Shown piece after piece: positions 26,051-34,940 of a stretch of DNA of 64,000 nucleotides; positions within the stretch are counted from its first letter, which is position 1; every line of letters begins with the position of its first letter. Both the position numbers and the translations under genes were made by a program. The notes under the pieces are model-generated. The model saw only the letters and a program-made list of their open reading frames with translations, ran no database searches and was not told the DNA's origin. The DNA comes from Tuberibacillus sp. Marseille-P3662 (lineage in GTDB: Bacteria > Bacillota > Bacilli > Bacillales > Sporolactobacillaceae). The stretch is taken from NCBI RefSeq assembly GCF_900178005.1, contig NZ_FXBS01000004.1, forward strand, positions 434,001 through 498,000. Direction: 5' to 3'.

Positions 26051-26836
26051 TTAATAAAGACCTGGAACACGGCTCGAAAAAATCGGCACGTTTTGTCTGA
26101 CTTTCGGAACGTCATCCATTGATAATGACGCAACAATCGTTTCTTCTTGGTCAGCGCTCGCCGTTACGAGCGAATCTCCCCATGGGTCAACCACCATTGA
26201 TGAACCGGCAAAGTCAACGTCATTATAATGGCCAATCCGGTTACATGACACGACAAACATTTGATTCTCGATGGCACGGGCGATTTGCAAATGCTTCCAG
26301 TGATTCCTGCGCGCCGCCGGCCATTCGGCCACAATATGCAAGACTTGTACACCTTCCAATGCAAGTTTCCTAGCCAATTCAGGAAAACGCAAATCATAAC
26401 AAATGATGAGACCCATTTTTACACCGTCGAGTTCAAAAATTTGGACCTTATCACCGCCGCCAGTCAAATAGGTAGGTTCATCTAACATCGGGACTAAATG
26501 AATTTTGTCATATTGATAAACAAGTTCACCTTCTCGATTCATCGCTAGCGCTGTATTATATATCCCACCGTCTTTTTGATTGGCAATTGAGCCACCGATG
26601 ATATTGATATGATAGCTTTTAGCAAGGTCCTGTAAAAATGGTATCGTGTCCGCCCCATTGCTTTCCGCGATCCGATCTAATTCCGGTAGTGTGTAAGCTG
26701 TCGTCCACATTTCCGGTAACACTACCGTGTCAGGCTTTTCGTGCGTGACGATAGCCTCAACCCAACGTTTGATCTTGTCACGATTGGCCTCCGGATCACC
26801 AGGAATAATATCCATCTGATACATTGCGTATTTCAT
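26051..26836 (-). CDS. Carbon-nitrogen hydrolase (MtnU/omega-amidase-like)
   Basis: A 261-aa nitrilase-superfamily amidase. The Glu-Lys-Cys triad is E42 (VVLPEMW), K111 (YDKIHLVP) and C146 (GLIICYDLRFPE). It resembles the Bacillus MtnU/YkrU group and other omega-amidases that hydrolyse alpha-ketoglutaramate-type amides; no methionine salvage genes lie beside it here. Length is typical. Confidence 0.87.
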   Translation of the reverse strand: MKYAMYQMDIIPGDPEANRDKIKRWVEAIVTHEKPDTVVLPEMWTTAYTLPELDRIAESNGADTIPFLQDLAKSYHINIIGGSIANQKDGGIYNTALAMNREGELVYQYDKIHLVPMLDEPTYLTGGGDKVQIFELDGVKMGLIICYDLRFPELARKLALEGVQVLHIVAEWPAARRNHWKHLQIARAIENQMFVVSCNRIGHYNDVDFAGSSMVVDPWGDSLVTASADQEETIVASLSMDDVPKVRQNVPIFSSRVPGLY

Positions 26837-26979
26837 TGATTTCCCCTCCTGTTAGAGATCGTCTCCCTATTCAATTGAAACAGTTTTCACTCATTTTATC
26901 ATATGTCCCGTGCGTCCCCTATACCTCATTTATTAAAATATCTTGTGACCAGGCTTGAAAAGGCCAATGTTAGCAAGTG

Positions 26980-27133
26980 CTAAACGTCGTCAAATAGGTA
27001 GACGCCTGCGGGAACAGCACGAACGCCTTTGACGAAGCGATGACTGGAAATGCTATTTCAAACAAATCATCCGAACTCATTAATAAACAAGTTCGGATGG
27101 TTCTGTGACTCATATACATTTGTCCTAGTCTCA
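26980..27133. repeat. Dispersed repeat family R1, copy C
   Basis: Shares GTAGACGCCTGCGGGAACAG, TTTGACGAAGCGATGAC and the TCATCCGAAC hairpin with copy B, and ends TTTGTCCTAGTCTCA. The left end is degenerate. Its right end directly abuts a truncated regulator gene. Confidence 0.75.
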
Positions 27134-27136
27134 TTT

Positions 27137-27268
27137 TTATGACCGAATAACAATAGACATATCGGCAATACTTTCAAAGTGTTTGTTAATATAATCAAAT
27201 AAATATCGCTCGGAACTACTTAACGTTTGATATGTATCATGATCGATCGCAAATAACGGCTCTTTCAT
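27137..27268 (-). pseudogene. Truncated RpiR/MurR-type regulator (N-terminal remnant)
   Basis: A 43-codon minus-strand frame reads MKEPLFAIDHDTYQTL, SSSERYLFDYINKHFESIA and DMSIVIRS, then stops. This is the N-terminal part of an RpiR-family helix-turn-helix domain (LSxSExxxxDYI...DMSI). It has a G-rich ribosome binding site (GGGGGGATCAGGG). Full RpiR proteins have about 280 aa, so the rest is missing. The break coincides with the end of repeat R1 copy C. Confidence 0.6.
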
Positions 27269-27331
27269 ACCCTGATCCCCCCGTACTCTCCTTATCCCTA
27301 TTGTAGATGATTTCGCAAAAATATAAAGGAT

Positions 27332-27371
27332 AAAAAAACGGCCGCCCTTTGGCGGAGCAAGAGCGACCGTT
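27332..27371 (-). terminator. Rho-independent terminator, minus strand
   Basis: On the minus strand AACGGTCGCTC pairs with GGGCGGCCGTT (two G-T wobbles) and is followed by seven T. It could end the siderophore operon or a small RNA from the gap 27372-27634. Confidence 0.75.
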
Positions 27372-27446
27372 ACAATGTCATGATATCAGCTAACCATCAG
27401 CATTTTTTATGGTACTATTAGTACAGAGATAACATTATTGAATAAC

Positions 27447-27580
27447 ATAAAAAAGACCGCCAATGCTGGAAACATCCGACGGTCAGCAGTCGTCGATCCC
27501 CTACAGGGAGGGCGGCACCCGAAGTCAGAAATAGACCTCATGAGCCTGCGAAAACTCTATAGGGGTCTATTTCTTTTTTG
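27447..27580 (+). ncRNA. Candidate small structured RNA
   Basis: In a 366-bp gap the plus strand shows three hairpins. The first is GACCG...CGGTC (27455-27484), the second is CCCCTAC-AGGG near 27499-27510, and the third is a strong terminator with GAAATAGACC (27528-27537), GGTCTATTTC (27564-27573) and six T. There is no open frame. Neither neighbouring gene is on the plus strand, so this would be an orphan transcript. The minus strand also has a terminator-like hairpin at 27447-27484, so orientation is uncertain. No named family recognised. Confidence 0.4.
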
Positions 27581-27634
27581 TATCAAAAAGTGACAGCACA
27601 TCGATAGTCACAAAGCCACTGCTAGCGACATCAT

Positions 27635-28642
27635 TCATGTTTTTTTCAATAACAAATAAATAAAATAAGGAGCACCGATTAGAGCGGTCATGATGCCAGC
27701 TGGTATCCCATTTTCAACTAAGTTACGTCCTATTGTGTCAGCGAGAAGCAGCAACCAGCCGCCAATCAATACCGCGATCGGCACAAACAATTGATGTCTT
27801 GGGCCGACAAGCGCTTTGGCTATGTGAGGAGCCATAAGACCGATAAAGGCAATGCCGCCCGTCACAGAGACAGAAGCAGCAGCTAAAGCAACGGCCGTTA
27901 GAAGCAGCGTGATGCGTTCCTTTTCAATAGACACGCCAACACCGGTCGCAACCGTCTCGCCCAACCCGAGAAGGTTCAAGCGGTTCGCTTTATACAAAGT
28001 CAAAGGAATGAGAATGACGAGCCACGGAAGAATGGCCAAAACAAACGGCCAATCCGTCCCCCATATGTTACCGGCTAACCAGTTCGCAATAAAATTGACT
28101 TTTTCACGCTTCGCAAATGAAATGAGAACCATCATTGTCCCTGATAGCGCCATTGAAAAGCCAATACCAATAAGGACTAACTTGACTGGCTCAAGGCCCG
28201 TCCTTTTACTATAAGCAAACACGTAGATCAGGCCTGCTGTGATGAACGCACCGATAAAGGCAACAACCGGAAGCATATAGACAAAAGATCCCACTTCTAT
28301 AGGGACAAATAGAAAGAAGACAGCAATCGCGACCCCCGCGCCTGAGTTAATGCCAATAATGCCGGGATCAGCCAAATCATTCCGGGTGATTCCTTGCAAG
28401 ATCGCTCCTGAAAGGGCTAAAGCCATGCCAGCCAAAATCGTGATTATGATGCGCGGTAAGCGAATCGAAAATAACACAAACGCTTCTTTAAATGTGCCAT
28501 AACCAAAGATTGTCGGTATGATCCGATCAACGGATATAGATGCGTCACCCATACCCATACTAATCAGGCTTGTGATCACAATCAATGCAACAAACATCAT
28601 GAGAAGCAGCCGCTGTTTTTTAATAACATGAGGATGAATCAT
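27635..28642 (-). CDS. Siderophore ABC transporter permease (FecCD family)
   Basis: A 335-aa integral membrane permease of the FecCD/BtuC family with about nine to ten helices. It shows SIRLPRIIITILAGMALALSG in its N-terminal part, GITRNDLADPGIIGINSGAG, and the late GGIAFIGLMAPHIAK. It overlaps the partner permease gene by 4 bp. Last gene of the four-gene operon, with homology to FeuC/YfhA types. Confidence 0.92.
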   Translation of the reverse strand: MIHPHVIKKQRLLLMMFVALIVITSLISMGMGDASISVDRIIPTIFGYGTFKEAFVLFSIRLPRIIITILAGMALALSGAILQGITRNDLADPGIIGINSGAGVAIAVFFLFVPIEVGSFVYMLPVVAFIGAFITAGLIYVFAYSKRTGLEPVKLVLIGIGFSMALSGTMMVLISFAKREKVNFIANWLAGNIWGTDWPFVLAILPWLVILIPLTLYKANRLNLLGLGETVATGVGVSIEKERITLLLTAVALAAASVSVTGGIAFIGLMAPHIAKALVGPRHQLFVPIAVLIGGWLLLLADTIGRNLVENGIPAGIMTALIGAPYFIYLLLKKT

Positions 28643-29646
28643 GAGTAGGCTTGGCCTCCCTTCTTGACGATGAATAGGAAGAAAGGTAAGCCCATAATCG
28701 CTACAACTGCCGCTATCGGTGTTTCATAAGGAGCATTAATCGTTCGCCCAACTGTATCAGCGACAAGCATAAAGGCACTGCCTAGAATCGCGGACATCGG
28801 TAAAATCAAACGATAGTCAGTTCCTACAAAAGCCCGAACAATATGCGGGATCATCAGCCCGAAGAACGCTATATTGCCAACAAGGGCGACGGAAGCACCC
28901 GCGAGCATAATGATCACAACAAACAAGATCGCTTTTACTTGCGTCGTCTTCTGTCCTAAACCAACGGCTAAATCTTGATTTAAGCTTAGAATAGTTAGCT
29001 GCCTTGAGAGCAACAGCGCAACGAGGACACCTATGATAATAAATGGCGTAATCACTTGAAGCTGACCCCACGTCGTTCCCATCAGCCCTCCTGCGGTCCA
29101 CATCGAAATATCCTTGGAAATTTTAAAATAAAGACCGATGCCCTTCGCAACAGCCTCAAGAAACGCCGAAATCGCTGCACCTGCTAAAACAATTCTAAAT
29201 GGAGAGAATCCGCCCCTTTTCATGGCACCAATACCAAAAACCATGACCGTTCCAATGGCTGCACCTACAAAACAAGCCACCATAATTGTAAAATAATTAG
29301 CCGAAGGCATCAGGGCGAGTATGAATGCAAGCGCCGCATTAGCACCAGCTGTTAAACCAAGTAACCCGGGATCGGCAAGCGGATTTCGAGTTATTCCCTG
29401 CATGATAGCTCCAGAGACCGCGAGTCCAGCCCCAACCATAATAGCAGCTACCTCACGAGGCAAGCGAAGTTCACGGAGCATGACGACCGTATCGGTTTTA
29501 ACATGAGATGTTAGGGCCATCCACACGTCTTTCACCGTCGTGTCAGCCGCTCCAAAGACCATAGCGATAAAAAATGCAACTATGAACACCAACATACCTA
29601 ATATTAACTTGTAGACAAACGGGAGACGATTTGACTTCTTGTTCAT
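28639..29646 (-). CDS. Siderophore ABC transporter permease (FecCD family)
   Basis: The second FecCD permease (335 aa) has LRLPREVAAIMVGAGLAVSG, GITRNPLADPGLLGLTAGAN and GNIAFFGLMIPHIVRAFVG. It forms a heterodimer with the next gene product. It starts 59 bp after the binding-protein stop. Similar to FeuB/YfiZ types. Confidence 0.92.
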   Translation of the reverse strand: MNKKSNRLPFVYKLILGMLVFIVAFFIAMVFGAADTTVKDVWMALTSHVKTDTVVMLRELRLPREVAAIMVGAGLAVSGAIMQGITRNPLADPGLLGLTAGANAALAFILALMPSANYFTIMVACFVGAAIGTVMVFGIGAMKRGGFSPFRIVLAGAAISAFLEAVAKGIGLYFKISKDISMWTAGGLMGTTWGQLQVITPFIIIGVLVALLLSRQLTILSLNQDLAVGLGQKTTQVKAILFVVIIMLAGASVALVGNIAFFGLMIPHIVRAFVGTDYRLILPMSAILGSAFMLVADTVGRTINAPYETPIAAVVAIMGLPFFLFIVKKGGQAYS

Positions 29647-29705
29647 ATGTACCTAACTTTCTATGTCATGACTATAGGAGGAAGCTAGCCTCCCCCCTTA
29701 ACCAT

Positions 29706-30623
29706 TTACTTGTCTAGAAATGCTTTCTTGATGACATCCAATTGATATTCCAATGTAATAGGATCATTTAAATATTTTCTTGCATCGATCTCAAATACAT
29801 GATCATTTTTAACAGCAGGTATGTTTTTGTACACATCAGTTTTTTGGAATGAAGGATCCGCATCCGGTTTTTTACTAAAGATGATGTAATCTCCTGCGTA
29901 TTTAGGAAGTACTTCTGGTGATATCGCATGATAGCCTTTGTCAGATGTCATATCTTTGACTTTTTGGGGCATATTCAGTTTCATTTCTTGATACATGATT
30001 TCCGTCCCCCGGCCCCAATTGTCGCCAAATACGTACAGCTGCTTGCCGGAGCCTTCAATAACAGATACCGTTGCATCCTCGCCTATTTTCGAACGAATCT
30101 TTTTACCCGCTGCTTGCGCACGTTTTTTGAAATCTTTAATCCATTGATTGGCCTTTTCTTCTTTATTTAAGAGTTTGCCAATTTCCCGATGCTTCTCTAA
30201 ATAACCTAACTTACCATATGTGAATGTGACGGTTGGAGCTATTTTCTTTAATTGATCAATATTCTTTGTTTTAGATAAACCAATAATTAAATCCGGGTTA
30301 AGCTCAATGATTTTCTCCAGATTATCAGCGGAAACCTTTTCAACACCTTTGAGTTCATCCTTAAAAAGTGGGTTCGATTTGGCCCATTGGTCGACACCAA
30401 CAAGGTTAACGCCCAAATTCAACACATTGCCCGCAAATTCGGATAGGACAACCACACGTTGCGGGTGTTTCGGAACCTTAACCGGACCATTTTCAGACTG
30501 GTAAGTGACCATTTTTGCTGATGAATCTTCCTTTTTTGAACTCCCCTCATCTTCTGTTGTTTGATTGCCGCAAGCGCTAAGAATTAGCACTAGCAAGAGG
30601 AGGAACGGAATGAGTTTTTTCAT
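29706..30623 (-). CDS. Iron-siderophore-binding lipoprotein
   Basis: A 305-aa class III (helical-backbone) binding lipoprotein with signal MKKLIPFLLLLVLILSAC, lipobox LSAC. The mature protein shows VPKHPQRVVVLSEFAGNVL, NLVGVDQWAKSNP, LNPDLIIGLSKTKN and AISPEVLPKYAGDYI. It probably binds a ferric hydroxamate or citrate/catecholate complex. AAAGGAGATC precedes ATG 30623. Its first 47 bp overlap the 3' end of the ATPase gene. Confidence 0.9.
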   Translation of the reverse strand: MKKLIPFLLLLVLILSACGNQTTEDEGSSKKEDSSAKMVTYQSENGPVKVPKHPQRVVVLSEFAGNVLNLGVNLVGVDQWAKSNPLFKDELKGVEKVSADNLEKIIELNPDLIIGLSKTKNIDQLKKIAPTVTFTYGKLGYLEKHREIGKLLNKEEKANQWIKDFKKRAQAAGKKIRSKIGEDATVSVIEGSGKQLYVFGDNWGRGTEIMYQEMKLNMPQKVKDMTSDKGYHAISPEVLPKYAGDYIIFSKKPDADPSFQKTDVYKNIPAVKNDHVFEIDARKYLNDPITLEYQLDVIKKAFLDK

Positions 30624-31419
30624 ATCTATGATCTCCTTTTAATAAGTTGTATGTTATACACATCGGTTTGTTGGTCCGGGGATCTCGCCCAATATCCGCA
30701 TCAATTTGAAAAACCTCTTTGAGCACATCATGATGAATGACCTCTTCACATGTACCCGATTGAACGATTTGACCATCTTTCAGAGCAACAATGTTATCAG
30801 CAAAACGAGCCGCCTGATTAATATCGTGAAGCACCATAACAATGGTTCGACCCTGCTCTTCATTGAGCTGCTGTAAGAGTTCTAAGACTTCCAATTGATG
30901 GGCCATATCTAAGTATGTTGTCGGTTCGTCCAGAAAGATCACATCGGTTTCTTGACAAAGGGCCATCGCAATCCAGACACGCTGACGTTGACCGCCTGAG
31001 AGCGCATCCACTAGATCATATTTAAATTCTGCGGTTCCGGTGACGTCAAGCGCCCAGTTAATCACGTCAATATCCTTTTGCGTTAATCGACCGAAACCCT
31101 TTTGATAAGGAAACCGGCCATAAGACACAAGTTCACCAACAGTCAGCCCGGTTGCACTTTCCGGCATCTGCGGGAGAATCGCCATTTTCTTTGCAAGGAC
31201 TTTCGTATTTTCCTTTGAGATGCTGCCGCCATCTAAAATGATCGACCCGGACTGATGGGAAATAATTCGTGTCATCGCTTTTAAGAGGGTTGATTTGCCA
31301 CAACCATTTGGACCGATAATGGTGGTGATCTCTTTGTCAGGAATATCTATATTGAGATCTTGAACAATCAAGTGTTCACCGTAACTCACTTTGAGATCCT
31401 TTGTATACAACCGAACCAT
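30577..31419 (-). CDS. Siderophore ABC transporter ATP-binding protein
   Basis: A 280-aa FecE/FhuC-type ATPase with Walker A GPNGCGKST (about 35-43), signature LSGGQRQRVWIAM and Walker B DVIFLDEPTTYLD. First gene of the operon, directly behind the Fur box. The last 15 or so residues (YEKTHSVPPLASANS) are encoded across the ribosome binding site and start of the binding-protein gene, which looks like a C-terminal extension after loss of an earlier stop. Confidence 0.92.
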   Translation of the reverse strand: MVRLYTKDLKVSYGEHLIVQDLNIDIPDKEITTIIGPNGCGKSTLLKAMTRIISHQSGSIILDGGSISKENTKVLAKKMAILPQMPESATGLTVGELVSYGRFPYQKGFGRLTQKDIDVINWALDVTGTAEFKYDLVDALSGGQRQRVWIAMALCQETDVIFLDEPTTYLDMAHQLEVLELLQQLNEEQGRTIVMVLHDINQAARFADNIVALKDGQIVQSGTCEEVIHHDVLKEVFQIDADIGRDPRTNKPMCITYNLLKGDHRYEKTHSVPPLASANS

Positions 31420-31451
31420 TATGTAGCCTCCAATTTATATATAATAGATAT

Positions 31452-31466
31452 TGATAATAGTTATCA
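31452..31466. promoter_or_regulatory. Fur box
   Basis: TGATAATAGTTATCA matches the 7-1-7 Fur box TGATAATNATTATCA at all but one position. It lies in the 154-bp gap between the divergent siderophore operon and ferredoxin-NADP reductase gene, so it could repress both with iron. Confidence 0.85.
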
Positions 31467-31486
31467 TTTTCATTTATAATGAAAAT
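31466..31486. promoter_or_regulatory. Second palindrome next to the Fur box
   Basis: ATTTTCATT-TAT-AATGAAAAT is a perfect 9-3-9 palindrome abutting the Fur box. Fur-like sites often extend as overlapping repeats, so it may widen the operator; a separate regulator is also possible. Confidence 0.5.
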
Positions 31487-31573
31487 ATAATACTGTTCGA
31501 GTCTTTTGTCAACGCTCATTTGGATGAAGAGCTAAATGGTTTGGATTAATCGAATTTGTGAGGAGTGGGCAGA

Positions 31574-32623
31574 ATGAAACAACAAGAATGTTTTGATGTC
31601 ACTATTATTGGAGGGGGTCCTGCTGGCCTTTTCTCAGCTTTCTATAGCGGACTTAGGGAGATGAAAACCAAGATCATCGATGTCCAGCCGAAATTGGGAG
31701 GAAAGGTTCACCTTTATCCTGAAAAAATTATTTGGGATGTAGGTGCACTGACACCTGTGCCTGGAGCCAAGCTTGTTGACCAGCTGGTAGAACAGGGACT
31801 GACGTTTGATCCTGAAGTTGTGTTAAACGAAAAAATTGTCGCCATCTCACGTAATGATGAAGGACTGTTTGTTTTAAAAGCAGCCTCAGGTCAGGAACAT
31901 GTTTCGAAAACGGTGATTGCAGCGGTTGGCGGCGGGATATTAAAGCCGCAAAAGTTACAGCTATATGGTGCAGATCAGTTTGAATCGTCTAACCTCCATT
32001 ATACTGTTCAATCTTTAAAGTCGTTTGAGGATAAGAACGTTATTATTTCAGGTGGAGGCAATTCTGCAATTGATTGGGCCAATGCGTTAGAGCCTGTCGC
32101 TAGGAAAGTTTATGTAACATGCCGGAAAGATTGCTTATCAGGGCATGAATCACAAATGACGCAATTAATGAACTGTTCAGCTAAGTGCTTTTTTAATACA
32201 TCCATGACTGAGTTAGTGCCTTCTCAGGATCAAAAGGCCATTGATCAAGTGAGACTGACTCATCATGAGACAGGTGAGTCGTTTGATTTGTCGGTCGATG
32301 ATGTGTTAGTGAATCACGGTTTTGAATCGGATGTCTCACTCTTTGAAAATAGCGATATCGGTCTTGAGTTAATTGACCAGTGTTTGATCTCAGGAAATGA
32401 AATGAGCGAATCCTCCGTTAGCGGGCTTTATGCTGCAGGAGACGTTTTGAAGCATGATGGCAAATTAAACTTGATTGCCGGGGCTTTTCAGGATGCAGCG
32501 AACGCTGTTAACAAAGCGAAGCAGTTTGTTCAACCTGATGCAGGTGCCTCTGCCATGGTCTCTTCTCACAATGAAGTTTTTGAGGAACGGAATCGGGAGC
32601 TTGTCAATCAAATGGTAGAGTGA
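31574..32623 (+). CDS. Ferredoxin-NADP reductase (YumC/YcgT type)
   Basis: A 349-aa FAD flavoprotein of the thioredoxin-reductase-like FNR class, which reduces ferredoxin or flavodoxin with NADPH. The FAD motif is TIIGGGPAGLFSAFYSG, the NADPH motif is VIISGGGNSAIDWA, and the late GLYAAGDVLKHDGK is typical. The CxxC of thioredoxin reductase is absent, as expected for this class. ATG 31574 has AGGAGTGGG just upstream. Divergent from the siderophore operon with a shared Fur box, it may supply electrons for reductive iron release. Confidence 0.9.
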   Translation: MKQQECFDVTIIGGGPAGLFSAFYSGLREMKTKIIDVQPKLGGKVHLYPEKIIWDVGALTPVPGAKLVDQLVEQGLTFDPEVVLNEKIVAISRNDEGLFVLKAASGQEHVSKTVIAAVGGGILKPQKLQLYGADQFESSNLHYTVQSLKSFEDKNVIISGGGNSAIDWANALEPVARKVYVTCRKDCLSGHESQMTQLMNCSAKCFFNTSMTELVPSQDQKAIDQVRLTHHETGESFDLSVDDVLVNHGFESDVSLFENSDIGLELIDQCLISGNEMSESSVSGLYAAGDVLKHDGKLNLIAGAFQDAANAVNKAKQFVQPDAGASAMVSSHNEVFEERNRELVNQMVE

Positions 32624-32784
32624 AGCAAGTCTAGGTTTTAAAAGGCTATGATCCAAAACTCATTTTGCCTTTGGGAGGATGGATGCAGTTAGATCCGGTA
32701 AACAATGAGATTAGCTTGATCGAAAGTCCTTTTAAATCTTTATAACTGTTTTTCTTTCACAATGTAATGCTAATGATTTCATAT

Positions 32785-32807
32785 GTCCATCTTTTTGCAA
32801 GATGGAC
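32785..32807. terminator. Stem-loop after the reductase gene
   Basis: Perfect 9-bp stem GTCCATCTT / AAGATGGAC with a 5-nt loop and a weakly T-rich 3' flank, 160 bp after the reductase stop. Possibly a terminator. Confidence 0.4.
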
Positions 32808-32867
32808 CATTCATTTCATGACTCATGTATTAGTCGTTCAATTTAAGAATGGTTTAGACATCAGCAA

Positions 32868-33055
32868 TTATTGTTGCTTTAACCGCTCAATTTTCGGGTG
32901 CGAGATTCCCGCCACTTCTGAAATCACATCAACATCAAGCCCTTTTTGTATCATGCGGTGAGCTGTTTTTAGTTTGCCCTTTTCTACTCCTTGTTTTATT
33001 CCTTCATCCTTCGCTTTAGCCAACGCCTCCCACCACTTCGTTGTTTTGATTCTTT
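32868..33055 (-). pseudogene. Rpn-type nuclease/transposase C-terminal remnant
   Basis: A minus-strand frame ending at 32868 reads WWEALAKAKDEGIKQGVEKG, KLKTAHRMIQKGLDVDVISE and VAGISHPKIERLKQQ then stop. This is the usual C-terminal tail of Rpn/PD-(D/E)XK recombination-promoting nucleases (formerly transposase_31). The catalytic N-terminal domain is missing, so it is a dead fragment. Confidence 0.65.
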
Positions 33056-33226
33056 TCGTAAAAAAAATTGAAATTGACGTTGCGTCATCTTATATACTTA
33101 GATTAACGGCATTTTAGAAGTGGATTGATCTCAGCAAACACATTCAAGTACCAAAAACTCATTGATTTTTTGGATCAAGCATTTCCCATTTATGATGGCA
33201 AGAACAGGAATAGGAGATGAGACGAC

Positions 33227-33877
33227 ATGATTGATTTTATTCTTGATCACAAATGGATTTTTTTTATTGCTGGTGAAGTTATTTTTTGGGTCAGCCTGAT
33301 CGGTTTTATATTATTACGGTACGCATTGAATTTACCCCAACTCAGCCGATACCTCATTGGGCTCTGGTTGGCAAGTGATCTTTGGCTTATAACCATTGGT
33401 GTTCTCGATTATATGCGAACCGGAAGCTTCCAGACCTTTCAACTCATCATCCTGATTTTTGTCATATACGCACTAACTGCTGGAAAAAAAGATTTTCAAA
33501 AACTTGACCGTTCTATCAAACGATTGATTGCCAAGTGGAAAGGCACATCGCTGCAAGAGGATGAAATAGATCCAATGCAGGAAAGCTTATACGGATTGGC
33601 TCATGCAATGAAGGAATTGAAAAACTTTGGCATTCATATCCTTATTTATGGCATTGTAATGGCCATTTTGGTTATCATGTTCGGCTTTAAAGGCTTTGGT
33701 GAGTTCCCGGGAGGCGACCTTGGTGACATGATCGACTATGTGATCAGTCACGGATTCATTCAACATCCTACTGCAAGTAAAATCAGCGGTATTTGGACGT
33801 TGGTGCTTGGGATTGATGCGATGATTACGGTCACTTACTTTATCTTTCCGAAAAAGGCACCTGGTAACAAGAACTAA
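33227..33877 (+). CDS. Integral membrane protein of unknown function
   Basis: A 216-aa protein with about five hydrophobic segments (near residues 10-30, 40-62, 70-86, 135-155 and 188-208) and a charged cytoplasmic loop (KKDFQKLDRSIKRLIAKWKG). ATG 33227 is preceded by AATAGGAGATGAGACG. It stands alone in a region with remnants of mobile DNA. No family recognised with confidence. Confidence 0.75.
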   Translation: MIDFILDHKWIFFIAGEVIFWVSLIGFILLRYALNLPQLSRYLIGLWLASDLWLITIGVLDYMRTGSFQTFQLIILIFVIYALTAGKKDFQKLDRSIKRLIAKWKGTSLQEDEIDPMQESLYGLAHAMKELKNFGIHILIYGIVMAILVIMFGFKGFGEFPGGDLGDMIDYVISHGFIQHPTASKISGIWTLVLGIDAMITVTYFIFPKKAPGNKN

Positions 33878-34040
33878 CGGTTGATGACTAGTGTATATAA
33901 TCAAATGATATTTTTATATTATTAACCGATGTTTTATCTTCTGTCCATATCGGATTCACCCTCAACTACGCTGACAGGTTATGATGTTTATGCTAATGTT
34001 AATAACAATAAGTTTTTCGGAAAAAAGGTTGGGATCCATC

Positions 34041-34904
34041 ATGGACATGTCAGTCGTATATGAACAAGGGGTTGGACAAGATAATGAGGACGCTTATGTC
34101 GTTAATCATGCGATGGGGCGCTACGCAGTCATCGATGGAGCCACTGGCGTTGAGGGCTTGGGCGGCAAAGTCGCAGCCGACGTCATTAAGAACACGCTTA
34201 AAGAGGATGCGGCACCCACACTGCTTGATACCGTCATCAAAGGCAACCGCGGAATCAAAGCGGCCACTGAAGAGCATTTTAATCAAAAACTAGCGAACAT
34301 CGCAAAAGAATATCGGACATCTTGTGGGATGATTGCTGTTGAATTTGATGATTCGAGGTCACGCATGTCTTACGTTCATGCCGGTGACTGCATGCTGATC
34401 CTCCAATATAAAAACAGCGATATCCGTGTCGTGACTTATGACCAAATTGCCAAGCTGGACTCGACAACGATCAATCAATTCACACAGTCCATTGAAGCGA
34501 TGACAGCTCACGGCGAACCCTTGACTGACGACCTACTAAAGCGGGCGAAACAAACGATCAAACCCACACTCATCCAAAATCGCCGGCAAACCAATACTTC
34601 TGATGGCTACGGTATCTTAGACGGTACAGATGATTTCATCAACTACATAGAATACGGAACCATCCCTTTAATCAACGTGCAATCGATATTGATGTTGTCA
34701 GATGGCCTGCAATTACCCACACATAAAACGGCTGGACAAAACAGCTGGTTAGAAACGGGGCGCTATGGATTGGCTCACGGCCTCGATGCACTAAAGGATT
34801 ACATCACTGAACTTGAAAATGGGGATCCTTTTTGTACCGCCTATCCTCGAATAAAAAAAGCAGATGATAAAACCGGGATGTTACTTGATTTTAATAATAA
34901 GTGA
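34041..34904 (+). CDS. PP2C-family serine/threonine phosphatase-like protein
   Basis: A 287-aa PPM/PP2C-type domain with Mn/Mg-binding signatures GQDNEDAY, YAVIDGATGVEG, YVHAGDCMLIL and LMLSDGL. Loop lengths are closer to the divergent bacterial PP2C group than to PrpC. ATG 34041 is chosen (MDMSVVYEQG) with AAAGG about 12 bp upstream; the frame is open 20 codons further. No kinase partner lies nearby, so its target is unknown. Confidence 0.8.
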   Translation: MDMSVVYEQGVGQDNEDAYVVNHAMGRYAVIDGATGVEGLGGKVAADVIKNTLKEDAAPTLLDTVIKGNRGIKAATEEHFNQKLANIAKEYRTSCGMIAVEFDDSRSRMSYVHAGDCMLILQYKNSDIRVVTYDQIAKLDSTTINQFTQSIEAMTAHGEPLTDDLLKRAKQTIKPTLIQNRRQTNTSDGYGILDGTDDFINYIEYGTIPLINVQSILMLSDGLQLPTHKTAGQNSWLETGRYGLAHGLDALKDYITELENGDPFCTAYPRIKKADDKTGMLLDFNNK

Positions 34905-34940
34905 TGCTTGGTTGCTTTAGATGAGTAAGGCTCTGGGAAA

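Noticed and set aside
34041-34904. PP2C as part of a phosphatase-kinase defence or stress module
   Set aside because: No Ser/Thr kinase, vWA or TerD gene is nearby, so no module can be supported.
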